Origin: Methanobacterium sp. UBA8
GTDB lineage: Archaea; Methanobacteriota; Methanobacteria; Methanobacteriales; Methanobacteriaceae
Direction: 5' to 3'
Assembly (NCBI GenBank): GCA_002509665.1
Contig: DADN01000250.1
Coordinates: 18,935-29,451 of the forward strand
Length of the DNA stretch: 10,517 nt
Under the pieces are notes generated by a model, which did not search any database, was not told where the DNA came from, and saw only the letters and a program-made list of their open reading frames with translations. Position 1 is the first letter of the stretch, and the number at the start of each line of letters is the position of its first letter. A program made the position numbers and the translations under genes. Positions 1 through 6,944 of the stretch are shown here, one piece after another.

Positions 1-25
1 AAAAGAGATTATCATGGTGTTTTAA

Positions 26-835
26 ATGATTAGAGTTTCTTCAATCTCCGAATTTATATACTGCCCTGCAAAAATATTTTTGAATCAGACCCAAAAGAAC
101 GATATCCAAACGCACGAAATGATAAATGGAAAACTAGTGCATGAAGTTAGGAGAGGTTATGAGGAAATTACAAAGCAAAACATATGGCGTATAAAAGAAA
201 ATATTGAATTAGAGGATATTTTTAGCACTATATTCGAGGAAGTACCTCAGTTTACCCAAAAAATTTCAAAGAAGTATTTTGATAGATATGGAATAGATCA
301 TTCAACTTTAAACAGTATATGCAACGATTTAGAAGAGGATTTAAAATTAGAATCCCAATTTTTATCTTTAAAAATTAAAAAAATATTAAACACCACTTCT
401 AAAAGAGGTGGTGAAATTGCAGAAATGTTTTTTCCACAGTCACTTTTAGAGTTTTCCTTAAAAAATGAAGGACTTAACTTAATAGGAAAAATTGACAAGA
501 TAGAAGTAATTAATGGTGTTTATTACCCTGTTGAGGTTAAAACAGGAATGCCTCCATCTAAAGGAGTCTGGTTAGCTGACGCGCTCCAAATAGCTGCTTA
601 TGCTGCTCTTATGGATTATGAACTCAATAAAGAAGTGTTGGTTGGATTTGTTGATTATATTAAGATATGTGAGCGGCGGCCGGTTGTGGTTAATTCAGTT
701 TTGCATCAAAAGCTATTTGGAGTTCTGGATGATATGATCACCATGTTTGAAAAGCAGGAAATCCCAGAATTTACAATAAATAAAAATAAATGTGAAAAAT
801 GCGAGTATATGGATATTTGCGAGTATTACGGCTGA
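26..835 (+). CDS. cas4: Cas4-family PD-(D/E)XK exonuclease with iron-sulfur cysteines
   Basis: A 269-residue protein of the Cas4/RecB-like nuclease family. Cas4 proteins trim DNA ends during CRISPR spacer acquisition and carry a 4Fe-4S cluster. The expected cluster cysteines are visible: C13 near the N-terminus and C256, C259 and C265 at the C-terminus. Nuclease residues are H39, D157 in a GKIDKIE stretch, E170-x-K172 in PVEVKTG, and the Q188/Y192 motif. It is longer than many Cas4 proteins (about 160-220 residues) because of a helical insertion around residues 60-130. A GGTG site lies 6 nt before the ATG. The ATG directly abuts a TAA at 23-25 that ends an open frame running in from the window edge, so it may be translationally coupled to an upstream gene. 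No cas1, cas2 or repeat array is visible, so a general DNA-repair role is also possible. Confidence 0.85.
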   Translation: MIRVSSISEFIYCPAKIFLNQTQKNDIQTHEMINGKLVHEVRRGYEEITKQNIWRIKENIELEDIFSTIFEEVPQFTQKISKKYFDRYGIDHSTLNSICNDLEEDLKLESQFLSLKIKKILNTTSKRGGEIAEMFFPQSLLEFSLKNEGLNLIGKIDKIEVINGVYYPVEVKTGMPPSKGVWLADALQIAAYAALMDYELNKEVLVGFVDYIKICERRPVVVNSVLHQKLFGVLDDMITMFEKQEIPEFTINKNKCEKCEYMDICEYYG

Positions 836-866
836 TTTTAAAAGTGAAATCCTCGAAAATCAAAGC

Positions 867-1095
867 TTACAAATACTTCGTGTTTGTTGCGTCAAAAACT
901 TTCAGTTTTTGACAGCTTGTAAAATTTTTAATTTTGCAGCCTGAAAAAATCTGTGATTTTTCGACGGCCTTCGAAAATATTAGATTTTCGATGCCTACAA
1001 AACAGAAAGTTTTGTGGTCGTGAAAATTGAAAATTTTCACATGTCCCAAAATTCTACGAATTTTGCAAACACCAAAAATTCAAAATTTTGGAGCG
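867..1095. repeat. Array I: nine tandem short hairpins, period about 25 bp
   Basis: Nine consecutive palindromes fill the gap between two convergent genes. Stems/loops are: 869-887 (8 bp, TTC), 891-913 (10 bp, TTC), 919-937 (8 bp with one G-T, TTT), 943-962 (8 bp, one bulge, TGT), 971-991 (8 bp, 5-nt loop), 995-1017 (9 bp with one G-T, 5-nt loop), 1020-1040 (9 bp, GAA), 1047-1065 (8 bp, TAC) and 1072-1091 (8 bp, one bulge, CAA). Loop centres are 24-28 bp apart. Stems share an AAAA/TTTT core with C/G ends, but unit sequences differ, so this is neither a simple tandem repeat nor a CRISPR. The left edge (854-865) resembles a half unit. Related arrays lie at 7538-7730, 8684-8762 and 8970-9070. 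A minus-strand open frame across it looks incidental. Transcribed, it would fold from either strand and might end or protect both convergent transcripts; that is inference. Confidence 0.88.
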
Positions 1096-1112
1096 AAAGG
1101 GTAAATTTAAAT

Positions 1113-1433
1113 TCATGACCTTATCATCGTCAGGATCATTTTGTATTTTTCAAGCGCTTTCAATGCATGGGGCTCGTTTGCAGGCATTATAATCATTTCA
1201 CCTGCTTCTAAGATATTTTTGTTTCCTGAAATAATAATTTCAGCCTTACCGTCTATAATTTGAACCATGGCATCAAACGGGGCGGTATGCTCACTTAACC
1301 CTTCTCCTTTATCAAAAGCAAATATGGTCACTGTGCCGGTGTCTTTTCTTATTATTTCACGGCTTACTACAGAACCGTCCTGATATTCAATTAAATCTGC
1401 GGTTTTTAGTACTTTTCCTTTAATATCTTCCAT
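1113..1433 (-). CDS. Small single-domain cupin protein
   Basis: A 106-residue protein consisting of one cupin beta-barrel. Cupin motif 1 is seen around residues 43-62 (G-x5-H-x-A-P-x-D-x9-D-G, with H49) and motif 2 around residues 78-91 (GEMIIMPANEPHAL, with H89). The usual second histidine and glutamate of motif 1 are not obvious, so metal binding may be partial or atypical. The family includes sensors, isomerases and dioxygenases, and the substrate cannot be read from sequence. AGGAGG stands 7 nt before the ATG. The gene begins 17 bp after the ferredoxin stop and is the last member of the minus-strand redox cluster, which suggests a stress-associated role. Its 3' end faces the hairpin array at 867-1095. 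Confidence 0.85.
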   Translation of the reverse strand: MEDIKGKVLKTADLIEYQDGSVVSREIIRKDTGTVTIFAFDKGEGLSEHTAPFDAMVQIIDGKAEIIISGNKNILEAGEMIIMPANEPHALKALEKYKMILTMIRS

Positions 1434-1450
1434 TTTGTACCCTCCTGAAC

Positions 1451-1666
1451 TTAATCATAAACATGTATGATACTTACTGGGCAGAGTTCTTCTGCTTGTG
1501 TGCAGCAAGCTGGGTCTTCAACTTCTATTTCTTCAGTTTCTTCTGTATTTTCCAGTGCTTTTAAATGGGAAAGCCCGTCATCAGCAAATTCAAAGAAGTC
1601 GGGGCATATATCAATACAGTTTCCACAGGATATACACATCATTCGTTCCAGTTCTACCTTTGCCAT
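1451..1666 (-). CDS. Ferredoxin, probably single 4Fe-4S cluster
   Basis: A 71-residue acidic iron-sulfur protein. The N-terminal half has C11-x2-C14-x2-C17-x3-C21-P, and the C-terminal half has C54, C55 and C62-P. This fits a one-cluster ferredoxin in which C11, C14, C17 and C62 hold the 4Fe-4S cluster and other cysteines may form a disulfide, as in Desulfovibrio-type ferredoxins. The second CxxCxxC motif needed for a standard two-cluster ferredoxin is missing. AGGTGG lies 4 nt upstream of the ATG. It sits 21 bp after the zinc-ribbon gene and 17 bp before the cupin gene, so the three are very probably co-transcribed. A role as electron donor to the rubredoxin-Hcp fusion encoded upstream is plausible but inferred only from position. 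Confidence 0.9.
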   Translation of the reverse strand: MAKVELERMMCISCGNCIDICPDFFEFADDGLSHLKALENTEETEEIEVEDPACCTQAEELCPVSIIHVYD

Positions 1667-1687
1667 TTTTCCACCTAATTTTAAAAT

Positions 1688-1876
1688 TTATTTTGCACAT
1701 TTAAAGCAAAATTCTGTATCTCTATTAGTTTTAAATGTTTTACCGCACTTTTTGCAGGTTACTGACCTAAGTGAAGACTCATTATCGACAATGTCTAGAG
1801 AACAGGCGCATTTCCAGCCCATTTTACCTTTTAATTGGGCTTCAAACTCTTTATCAATATTGGAATTGTCTGCCAT
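1688..1876 (-). CDS. Small zinc-ribbon-like protein
   Basis: A 62-residue protein of unknown function. It has C23-x-C25, C41-x2-C44 and C57-x2-C60; the last two CxxC pairs look like a zinc ribbon or rubredoxin-like metal knuckle, and the first pair is spaced unusually (CxC). The N-terminal 20 residues are charged and probably helical. A strong AGGTGAT site 4 nt before the ATG supports the start and shows that this is a real gene. It lies 93 bp downstream of the rubredoxin-Hcp gene and 21 bp upstream of the ferredoxin gene. The 93-bp gap could hold its own promoter, or the gene may be read through from hcp. The metal could be zinc or iron; sequence alone does not decide. Confidence 0.75.
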   Translation of the reverse strand: MADNSNIDKEFEAQLKGKMGWKCACSLDIVDNESSLRSVTCKKCGKTFKTNRDTEFCFKCAK

Positions 1877-1969
1877 TTAAATCACCTTATTAACTATTAA
1901 AACAAGTAATAAAAATATTTTTCGTATTGAATAGAACAAATTATGCTGGAAAAATATATGGGGATATAA

Positions 1970-3454
1970 TTACCCTAAAATCTTTTTAATGTCTTCTTCT
2001 GGAGTACTAATTGGATTAATATCGTAATTTTCAACCAGGAAATTCATAATATCTTCATTTACCCATGCTGGAGCTATTGGGCCGAGATATATTCCTTTAA
2101 TTCCAAGGTACAGTAAACTCCATAGAATTGCCGCTGCTTTCTGTTCCATCCAGCTTAAAACAATGGTTAATGGAAGTTCGTTCACTTCAAGCCCGAAAAG
2201 GTCTGAAAGTGCAGTTACGATGTCAATACCTACTATGGCATCATTACATTGCCCTATGTCTATTAAACGTGGAATTCCTTCAATATCTCCAAGGGGCAGC
2301 TGGTTCATTCTGAATTTACCGCATGCAAGGGTTAAAACTACGGTGTCTTCAGGTAATTTCTGCACAAATTCTGTATAATATGGTGATTTTGCAAGTGGGG
2401 CATCACATCCTCCAACCAGGAAGAATCTCCTTATTTTCCCTGCTTCAACCAGTTCTTTGATCTTTGGTGCGAGTGAAAGAACTGTTGAAGCTCCAAATCC
2501 AGTTGAATAAATTGTATCTCCAGGTTCCTCTGGAAGTTCAGGCAATGATTTAGCTTTTTCGATTAATGGTGAAAAGTCATACCCGTCAATATGCTGCACG
2601 CCAGTTAATCTGGCAACTCCTGTGGTAAACATCCTGTTTCTATAATCATCTCTTGGAGGCAGTACGCAGTTTGATGTTCCAAGGATTGCAACAGGGTATT
2701 TTGAAAATACCTCCCTTTGATCGAACCAGGATTTACCAAGTTGACCTGCAAGGTGCTTGTATTTCCTTAATTCAGGATATCCATGTGCTGGAAGAAGTTC
2801 AGAATGGGTATAAACATTTATGTCAGTTCCTTCAGTCTGTTTTAGCACTTCTTCTAATGCTTTGAGGTTGTGGCCGGTTGCAACTATCCCCCTGCCTTTT
2901 TTTGTCCCAGTACTAACCTGAACGGGGGTTGGTTCCCCATAAGTTTCGATTAATGCTGTTTTAAGAAGCCGCATTGTTTTAATATTCATTTTTCCAGCTT
3001 CAAGGGCCAGATTTATTAATTCTGGAACGTCGATGTTGACATTGGTAAGAGTCGAGTAAAAACCTCGTTCCATGAATGCATCTACTTCCGAGTCTGTATA
3101 TCCAAGTTCTCGTGCATGATAAAGGTAGGCAGATATTCCTTTGATGGCAAATAATAAGTTATCTTGAAGTCTTGCAGCTGTAGCGCTTTTTCCGCATACT
3201 CCTTGTATTGTACATCCGGTTCCTCTAGCTGTTTGGGAACACTGGTAACAGAACATTTCCTGTTCTTCTTTTTTAACTTCTTTTTGGGAATCTTCTTCCA
3301 TTGCTTCAAACTGATCTTTTCCTACTCCACAAACTGGACATATCCAGTCATCCGGTAGATCCTCAAAAGCAGTTCCGGGGTCTATTCCATTATCTGCATC
3401 CCCTTTTTCAGGATCATATACGTATTCGCACGCTAAACATCTATATTTTTTCAT
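1970..3454 (-). CDS. hcp: Rubredoxin-hybrid cluster protein fusion (hydroxylamine/NO reductase type)
   Basis: A 494-residue fusion. Residues 1-52 are a rubredoxin with C6-x2-C9 and C39-x2-C42. A charged linker (53-66) leads to a hybrid-cluster protein starting near M67. The cubane-cluster cysteines are C69, C72, C81 and C87. The hybrid-cluster ligands known from Desulfovibrio Hcp can be placed at H195, E219, C263, C350 (persulfide-type GGCD), C378, C403, E437 and K439, with several inter-residue distances matching. The Hcp part is about 428 residues, shorter than the roughly 550 of bacterial Hcp, as in archaeal and Thermotoga-type class III proteins lacking much of the helical domain. Hcp reduces hydroxylamine and nitric oxide in anaerobes; the fused rubredoxin probably delivers electrons. 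GGAGGT lies 6 nt before the ATG. It heads the minus-strand cluster with zinc-ribbon, ferredoxin and cupin genes. Confidence 0.95.
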   Translation of the reverse strand: MKKYRCLACEYVYDPEKGDADNGIDPGTAFEDLPDDWICPVCGVGKDQFEAMEEDSQKEVKKEEQEMFCYQCSQTARGTGCTIQGVCGKSATAARLQDNLLFAIKGISAYLYHARELGYTDSEVDAFMERGFYSTLTNVNIDVPELINLALEAGKMNIKTMRLLKTALIETYGEPTPVQVSTGTKKGRGIVATGHNLKALEEVLKQTEGTDINVYTHSELLPAHGYPELRKYKHLAGQLGKSWFDQREVFSKYPVAILGTSNCVLPPRDDYRNRMFTTGVARLTGVQHIDGYDFSPLIEKAKSLPELPEEPGDTIYSTGFGASTVLSLAPKIKELVEAGKIRRFFLVGGCDAPLAKSPYYTEFVQKLPEDTVVLTLACGKFRMNQLPLGDIEGIPRLIDIGQCNDAIVGIDIVTALSDLFGLEVNELPLTIVLSWMEQKAAAILWSLLYLGIKGIYLGPIAPAWVNEDIMNFLVENYDINPISTPEEDIKKILG

Positions 3455-3736
3455 AAAATTACCTCCGGTAATATTTTATACGCAAATTTTATATTATGGT
3501 GAGAATTATGGGATTTAATGGCCTAAATACCAGCTTTATATGACATAATAATTATAAAACGCTCTGATACTTATTTAGATTGCTATAATCATTTTTTCAA
3601 TGTAATTTTTGTTTTTTGTGGTATTTAGAATTTTTGATAAAGTATTAATTATGTTGCAATGCTGTATGTAATATAATTTATCAAGTAAGTATTAAATTTA
3701 AATCATTTGAGGATCAAATAAAATAATGGTGGTAAT
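3455..3736. promoter_or_regulatory. Divergent promoter region between hcp and the paralogue cluster
   Basis: This 282-bp AT-rich gap separates two divergent transcripts. For hcp, minus-strand TATA candidates are at 3487-3496 (TAATATAAAA) and 3535-3542 (CATATAAA); the latter would leave a leader of roughly 55 nt. For the plus-strand gene, ATTAAATTTAAAT at about 3690-3702 lies a suitable 35-45 nt before the ATG at 3737, with GGTGGT at 3728-3733 as ribosome site. I see no clear operator palindrome. Assignments rest on motif and spacing only. Confidence 0.4.
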
Positions 3737-4027
3737 ATGGAACTGGATAAAAATTCATTAAAACTGATAAAAAAATGTGAAGATAAGGAGATAGACACAA
3801 GTGTTATGGGTGCATGCACAGTTATGCTTGAAGAAATGGAACGAGGGAAAGTAGATCTTGGTGAAGACCAGCCTGATGAATCGTATATTCACATGGCTGA
3901 AACTATTGCACCAGAAGATGTACCTGGAGTACTTAAAATGGCATTCAAGATAAAAGAACGAGGTAATGTTGATCCGGATCTTAAAGTTGCTGCAAATAGG
4001 TTAATTAGAGCTATAGAACAGCTTTAA
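3737..4027 (+). CDS. Small two-cysteine protein, paralogue 1 of 4
   Basis: A 96-residue acidic, probably all-helical soluble protein that I do not recognise. It is the first of four tandem paralogues. Shared landmarks are L-[IV]-K-K-C near the N-terminus, M-G-A-C-x-V-x-L-E, a Y-[IL]-x-M-A segment, D-V-x2-V-L, and a C-terminal LIRAIE. The two cysteines here, C14 and C27, are exactly 13 apart, as in all four copies. There is no signal peptide or membrane segment. GGTGGT at 3728-3733 supports the start. It diverges from the rubredoxin-Hcp gene and begins a run with 40-bp and 39-bp gaps to copies 2 and 3. The paired cysteines next to a redox operon hint at redox or metal chemistry, but this is inference. 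Confidence 0.8.
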   Translation: MELDKNSLKLIKKCEDKEIDTSVMGACTVMLEEMERGKVDLGEDQPDESYIHMAETIAPEDVPGVLKMAFKIKERGNVDPDLKVAANRLIRAIEQL

Positions 4028-4067
4028 ATCCATTTTTTAGTTTCTTTTAACTGGCTAGCGTGATGAT

Positions 4068-4376
4068 ATGCCCCATAAGAAGTTATATCTTGATGAAAGT
4101 GCTGAAAAGTTGATTAAAAAATGTGAGGATAATGAAATAGATACCAGTGTTATGGGTGCATGTAGAGTTCTCCTTGAAGAAATGGATCGGGGAGAAGTAG
4201 AATTCAATAATGAGGACATGCCAGATGAATCTTATATTGAAATGGCTCAAAATATTAAACCTGAAGACGTCCCCAAAGTTCTTATAATGGCATTTAAAAT
4301 CAAAGAACGAAATAAAGTTGAACCTGAGCTTAAAATAGCAGCTAATAGGTTGATTAGGGCCATAGAGGCGCTTTAA
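4068..4376 (+). CDS. Small two-cysteine protein, paralogue 2 of 4
   Basis: A 102-residue protein, clearly the closest relative of copy 1: they share K-L-I-K-K-C-E-D, EIDTSVMGAC, PDESYI, EDVP, MAFKIKER and AANRLIRAIE. The conserved cysteines are C19 and C32. The N-terminus is 5 residues longer than copy 1. A GTGAT site at 4060-4064 stands 3 nt before the ATG, the short spacing seen at other genes in this window. It lies 40 bp after copy 1 and 39 bp before copy 3 with no obvious promoter between, so copies 1-3 are probably one transcript made by gene duplication. Function unknown. Confidence 0.8.
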   Translation: MPHKKLYLDESAEKLIKKCEDNEIDTSVMGACRVLLEEMDRGEVEFNNEDMPDESYIEMAQNIKPEDVPKVLIMAFKIKERNKVEPELKIAANRLIRAIEAL

Positions 4377-4415
4377 ATTTTAATAATACTAATTTTAAAT
4401 TAGGAAGGTGGTAAT

Positions 4416-4715
4416 ATGAAACAAGTACCTCTGGATGAAAATGCGAAAAGCTTAATAAAAAAATGTGAAGATAAAGAAATAGATACAAGTACAATGGGGG
4501 CATGTCAGGTCCTTTTAGAAGAAATGGATCAGGGAAATGTAGTACTTAAAGATGAACCCGGAGAGTCCTATATTAAAATGGCTCAAAATATTAAGAAAGA
4601 AGATGTGCCTCAAGTTCTTAGAATTGCATTTATAGTAAGAGACAGAGGAGATATAACGGATACTGATGTTAAAAATGCAGCGGCAAGATTAATTCGGGCA
4701 ATAGAAATGCTTTAA
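4416..4715 (+). CDS. Small two-cysteine protein, paralogue 3 of 4
   Basis: A 99-residue member of the same family, with cysteines C17 and C30. It keeps SLIKKCED, EIDTS, MGAC, ESYI, MAQNIK, EDVP and RLIRAIE, but diverges more in the central stretch and in the segment before the C-terminal helix (FIVRDRGDITDTD). GGTGGT at 4407-4412 lies 3 nt before the ATG. A T8 run about 50 bp after its stop suggests that the three-gene transcript ends here. No catalytic motif is recognisable. Confidence 0.8.
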   Translation: MKQVPLDENAKSLIKKCEDKEIDTSTMGACQVLLEEMDQGNVVLKDEPGESYIKMAQNIKKEDVPQVLRIAFIVRDRGDITDTDVKNAAARLIRAIEML

Positions 4716-4766
4716 TGGCTAAAATCAAATAATCCATTATATTTTTTATGTACTCATTAAAACTAC

Positions 4767-4774
4767 TTTTTTTT
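4767..4774 (+). terminator. Oligo-T terminator after paralogue 3
   Basis: A run of eight T on the plus strand, 52 bp after the stop codon of paralogue 3, with a further T6 at 4742-4747. Archaeal transcription commonly ends at such oligo-T tracts without a hairpin. It lies before the separate promoter of paralogue 4, which supports two transcripts. Confidence 0.5.
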
Positions 4775-4865
4775 CTTTGATTTGCGGAATTAACTTTCTA
4801 CGATCATTATTTGTAAATGAAATCTCTATTAAATATTATTTAATTACATTTCAGGTAATAACCAT

Positions 4866-4904
4866 CTATAAATCCAATATAACACAATATATATAATTGG
4901 TGAT
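4866..4904 (+). promoter_or_regulatory. Probable promoter and ribosome site of paralogue 4
   Basis: CTATAAATC at 4865-4873 is a TATA-like element about 40 nt before the ATG at 4910, which would place the transcript start near 4895. A second AT-rich candidate, AATATATATAA at 4886-4896, is too close to the gene unless it is leaderless. GGTGAT at 4899-4904 is a good ribosome site 5 nt before the ATG. Confidence 0.4.
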
Positions 4905-4909
4905 AAAAG

Positions 4910-5191
4910 ATGGATTCCAAATCTGCTGAACTTGTGAAAAAATGCCAGGAAAGTGCTGGAAGTGGAGATATAATGGGTGCATGCAAAGTCATGCTTGAAC
5001 TAATAGATAAAGAGAAAATTAAAGTAGAAGAAGAAAATCAAACCTATCTTGAAATGGCCGCCAATCTTAAGCCTGGAGATGTACAGAGAGTCCTGAGAAT
5101 GGCACTTGAAATAAGGGAAAGTGGAGATATAAAAGATCCAGAGCTTAAAAACGCCGCAAGCATATTGATCAGGGCAATAGAGATGAGCTAA
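4910..5191 (+). CDS. Small two-cysteine protein, paralogue 4 of 4 (divergent)
   Basis: A 93-residue outlier of the four-gene family. It retains L-V-K-K-C, M-G-A-C-x-V-M-L-E, Y-L-x-M-A, D-V-x2-V-L-R-M-A and LIRAIE, with cysteines C12 and C25 at the same spacing of 13, but loses the EIDTS and DESYI blocks of copies 1-3. It is set apart by a 194-bp gap with a terminator-like T8 run and its own TATA candidate, so it is probably regulated separately. It ends 15 bp from the convergent ACT gene. Function unknown; it is predicted helical, soluble and acidic. Confidence 0.8.
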   Translation: MDSKSAELVKKCQESAGSGDIMGACKVMLELIDKEKIKVEEENQTYLEMAANLKPGDVQRVLRMALEIRESGDIKDPELKNAASILIRAIEMS

Positions 5192-5194
5192 TCA

Positions 5195-5203
5195 TTTTTT
5201 TTT
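5195..5203 (+). terminator. T9 tract between convergent genes
   Basis: Nine consecutive T on the plus strand begin 4 bp after the stop of paralogue 4, with T7 following at 5213-5219 inside the 3' end of the opposing ACT gene. This is a likely archaeal oligo-T terminator for the plus-strand transcript. Confidence 0.5.
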
Positions 5204-5206
5204 AAA

Positions 5207-5863
5207 TTAAAATTTTTTTCCTTTAACTCTTTTTATATTAAACACTGCAGTATCTGCAACAGCCATAACTGCCATAACGCCTGCTTGAACAGGGTCGGTT
5301 ACCACTAAATCTGCATTTTTTGCAACGCTTCCAGGCATATTCAAGCTTATTACAATTACGCCGTGGTTTTCTTTAATTTCTGCAACTGCATCTGAAATTT
5401 TACCGCCCATGAGTGATCCTGCAAGAACCAGTGCTTCTACTCTTGGAAGTCTTCCTGCAGCATATACTGCATCTGCAAGTTCTTGTTCTCCTACAAGGGG
5501 GATGGTATCTATACTAATACGTTCTCCTCTTATATTATGACGATCTGCTTCGGTTATAGCTCCTTGAGCAACTTGAGCAACTTGAGCTCCCCCTCCAATT
5601 ATTATGATTCTTTTTCCGTATATTTCAGTTAAGGAAGGATGAATTTCAATGTGATCAACAGCTTCAAACTTCAAAATATTTTTTTTAAGATCTTCCCTGT
5701 TTTTCACATCTTCTAATTCCATATATACTGAAGCTGATTGGTCTTTTTCCACAAAAAGGTGGGTATATATAATATTTATCCCGCATTTTGCCATTAAATC
5801 TGTAATATCTCGTAAAACACCTGGTTTATTTACAGATTTTATTGTAATTGCAATTTTTTCCAT
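5207..5863 (-). CDS. ACT-domain protein with methanogen DUF5612-type C-terminal domain
   Basis: A 218-residue protein. Residues 1-80 are an ACT domain ([21 protein letters not shown] pattern, with the G-x-L-x2-I-x2-L signature), a fold that usually binds amino acids or other small ligands. Residues 83-218 match my recollection of the DUF5612 domain found with ACT in methanogens: a glycine-rich IIIIGGGAQ stretch at 88-96, [16 protein letters not shown], and a conserved hydrophobic C-terminal segment. Its biochemical role is not established to my knowledge; sensing of an amino acid or related ligand is inferred. GTGAT lies 4 nt before the ATG and a TATA-like TTTAAAATAT is at 5905-5914. A 9-bp tandem repeat at 5563-5587 encodes the AQVAQVAQ segment. 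It stands alone, convergent with paralogue 4. Confidence 0.8.
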   Translation of the reverse strand: MEKIAITIKSVNKPGVLRDITDLMAKCGINIIYTHLFVEKDQSASVYMELEDVKNREDLKKNILKFEAVDHIEIHPSLTEIYGKRIIIIGGGAQVAQVAQGAITEADRHNIRGERISIDTIPLVGEQELADAVYAAGRLPRVEALVLAGSLMGGKISDAVAEIKENHGVIVISLNMPGSVAKNADLVVTDPVQAGVMAVMAVADTAVFNIKRVKGKKF

Positions 5864-5904
5864 TTAAATCACACGATAATGATGAATTTATAGTGAATAA
5901 TCAG

Positions 5905-5914
5905 ATATTTTAAA
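5905..5914 (-). promoter_or_regulatory. Candidate TATA box of the ACT gene
   Basis: Read on the minus strand this is TTTAAAATAT, 42-51 nt upstream of the ATG at 5863. A start about 25 nt downstream would give a leader of roughly 20 nt containing the GTGAT ribosome site at 5868-5872. The assignment is by motif and spacing only. Confidence 0.35.
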
Positions 5915-6096
5915 CTATTGCAAATTTCGACAGATTTAAATAATTACATAAAATTTTATAAGTTTAATAATCCATATTATCCACTAAAATACTGAATTTA
6001 AGTAATGTAAGAAATGTAATTTTTCAATTAATATTGAATTTTATCATTTATAAGTTAATAAATTACCTTGTTCCCATTAATTAGCATTCAACTTTT

Positions 6097-6912
6097 CTAT
6101 AATTTCTGACACTCTGGACAAATATAAGAGGAGGTACTTCCTGTTTTTATTTTTTCAATGATTTTGCCGCAGTCTGGGCATTTTTCTCCTTCTTTGTACG
6201 CTACTAAAAAATTATCTCTGCTGAATTCTCCATTTTCCCCGTAAAAATCTTTTTCATATTCCAGTCCTTTTTTATCAAGGGCATATTTAAGATTTTCTAC
6301 CATAATTTGGAATAGATCATCGATTTGAGATGATTCTAAAGAATTAGCCGGTTTTTTGGGATGGAGTTTCGCCTTAAAAAGGATATCATGAATGTAGACA
6401 TTTCCAATACCTCCCACCTTTTTTTGATTCAAAATTATATTTTTGATCATGGCACGGCCCTTGCAGATTTTCTTAAAGTAATCAAGAGTAAAATCAGGAT
6501 CTAATGGGGAAATTGCTATATCTTTGGTTGGCTTATGATCTGAAAGTTCGTTATCTAAAACTAGATCTACATGTCCAAACCACCAGAACTTGCATGTAAA
6601 CCCTGAATTATCCGTAAAATTAAAGCGGCACTGGTATTCTTCTTCTGAATTTTCACTTAAATTATAATATAAAATGTCTGCTCCCATTCCAAGGTTTAAT
6701 AAAAGATGGTAGCTATCTGTAAGTTCAAAAAAGATCCATTTCCCTTTATTATATACTTTTTTAATAGTTTTGCCAGCTATCTGATCTTTAAAACTATCAA
6801 CTTCCATGTTCAGGCATTTTTCCTGCATTACATCAACTGATTTAATTTCTTTGGATTTCAGCTCATCATTCATCTGTCTGCTTAAAACCATAAGTTCGGG
6901 TAGTTCTGCCAT
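6097..6912 (-). CDS. Divergent Fpg/Nei-family DNA glycosylase without N-terminal proline
   Basis: A 271-residue protein with Fpg/Nei architecture; the family excises oxidised bases. The N-terminus is M-A-E-L-P-E, where canonical Fpg has M-P-E-L-P-E; the nucleophilic proline is replaced by A2, while the acidic E3 is kept. K58 in KGKW fits the beta-lysine. The helix-two-turn-helix is at about 167-185 (GGIGN with N171). The zinc finger is C245-x2-C248-x16-C265-x2-C268, but the usual arginine in its hairpin is replaced by S/T residues. Some members of this superfamily, such as NEIL3, use a non-proline N-terminal amine, so activity remains possible, perhaps with changed specificity. TGAGG lies 7 nt before the ATG. 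It follows the flavodoxin-fold gene by 32 bp and is probably the last gene of a three-gene oxidative-stress operon. Confidence 0.85.
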   Translation of the reverse strand: MAELPELMVLSRQMNDELKSKEIKSVDVMQEKCLNMEVDSFKDQIAGKTIKKVYNKGKWIFFELTDSYHLLLNLGMGADILYYNLSENSEEEYQCRFNFTDNSGFTCKFWWFGHVDLVLDNELSDHKPTKDIAISPLDPDFTLDYFKKICKGRAMIKNIILNQKKVGGIGNVYIHDILFKAKLHPKKPANSLESSQIDDLFQIMVENLKYALDKKGLEYEKDFYGENGEFSRDNFLVAYKEGEKCPDCGKIIEKIKTGSTSSYICPECQKL

Positions 6913-6944
6913 TTTAATTCCTCATTTAATTACGAATATAATTT

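Noticed and set aside
391..413. 10-bp stem with AAA loop inside cas4
   Set aside because: It has the same stem and loop size as the array units, but it is single, differently composed (CACCAC), and encodes the G-G-E-I-A-E-x-F-F-P stretch that looks like normal Cas4 sequence. Probably chance.
867..1049. A 60-codon minus-strand open frame
   Set aside because: It lies wholly within the hairpin array, has no convincing ribosome site and reads as translated palindrome sequence.
867..1095. CRISPR array, suggested by the adjacent cas4 and regular 25-bp spacing
   Set aside because: Units are not identical repeats separated by unique spacers; each is a different palindrome with short linkers, and similar arrays lie inside coding genes.
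1467..1880. 137-codon plus-strand frame across the ferredoxin and zinc-ribbon genes
   Set aside because: It is antisense to two genes with clear cysteine motifs and strong ribosome sites; its serine/phenylalanine-rich product is typical of a shadow frame.
2695..2711. 7-bp stem with TGA loop in the hcp gene
   Set aside because: It is a single short palindrome over conserved Hcp residues (F-S-K-Y-P-V), so it is explained by coding constraint.
3164..3358. Plus-strand frame with a phenylalanine-rich hydrophobic stretch
   Set aside because: The apparent membrane segment is the reverse complement of the lysine/glutamate-rich linker between rubredoxin and Hcp.
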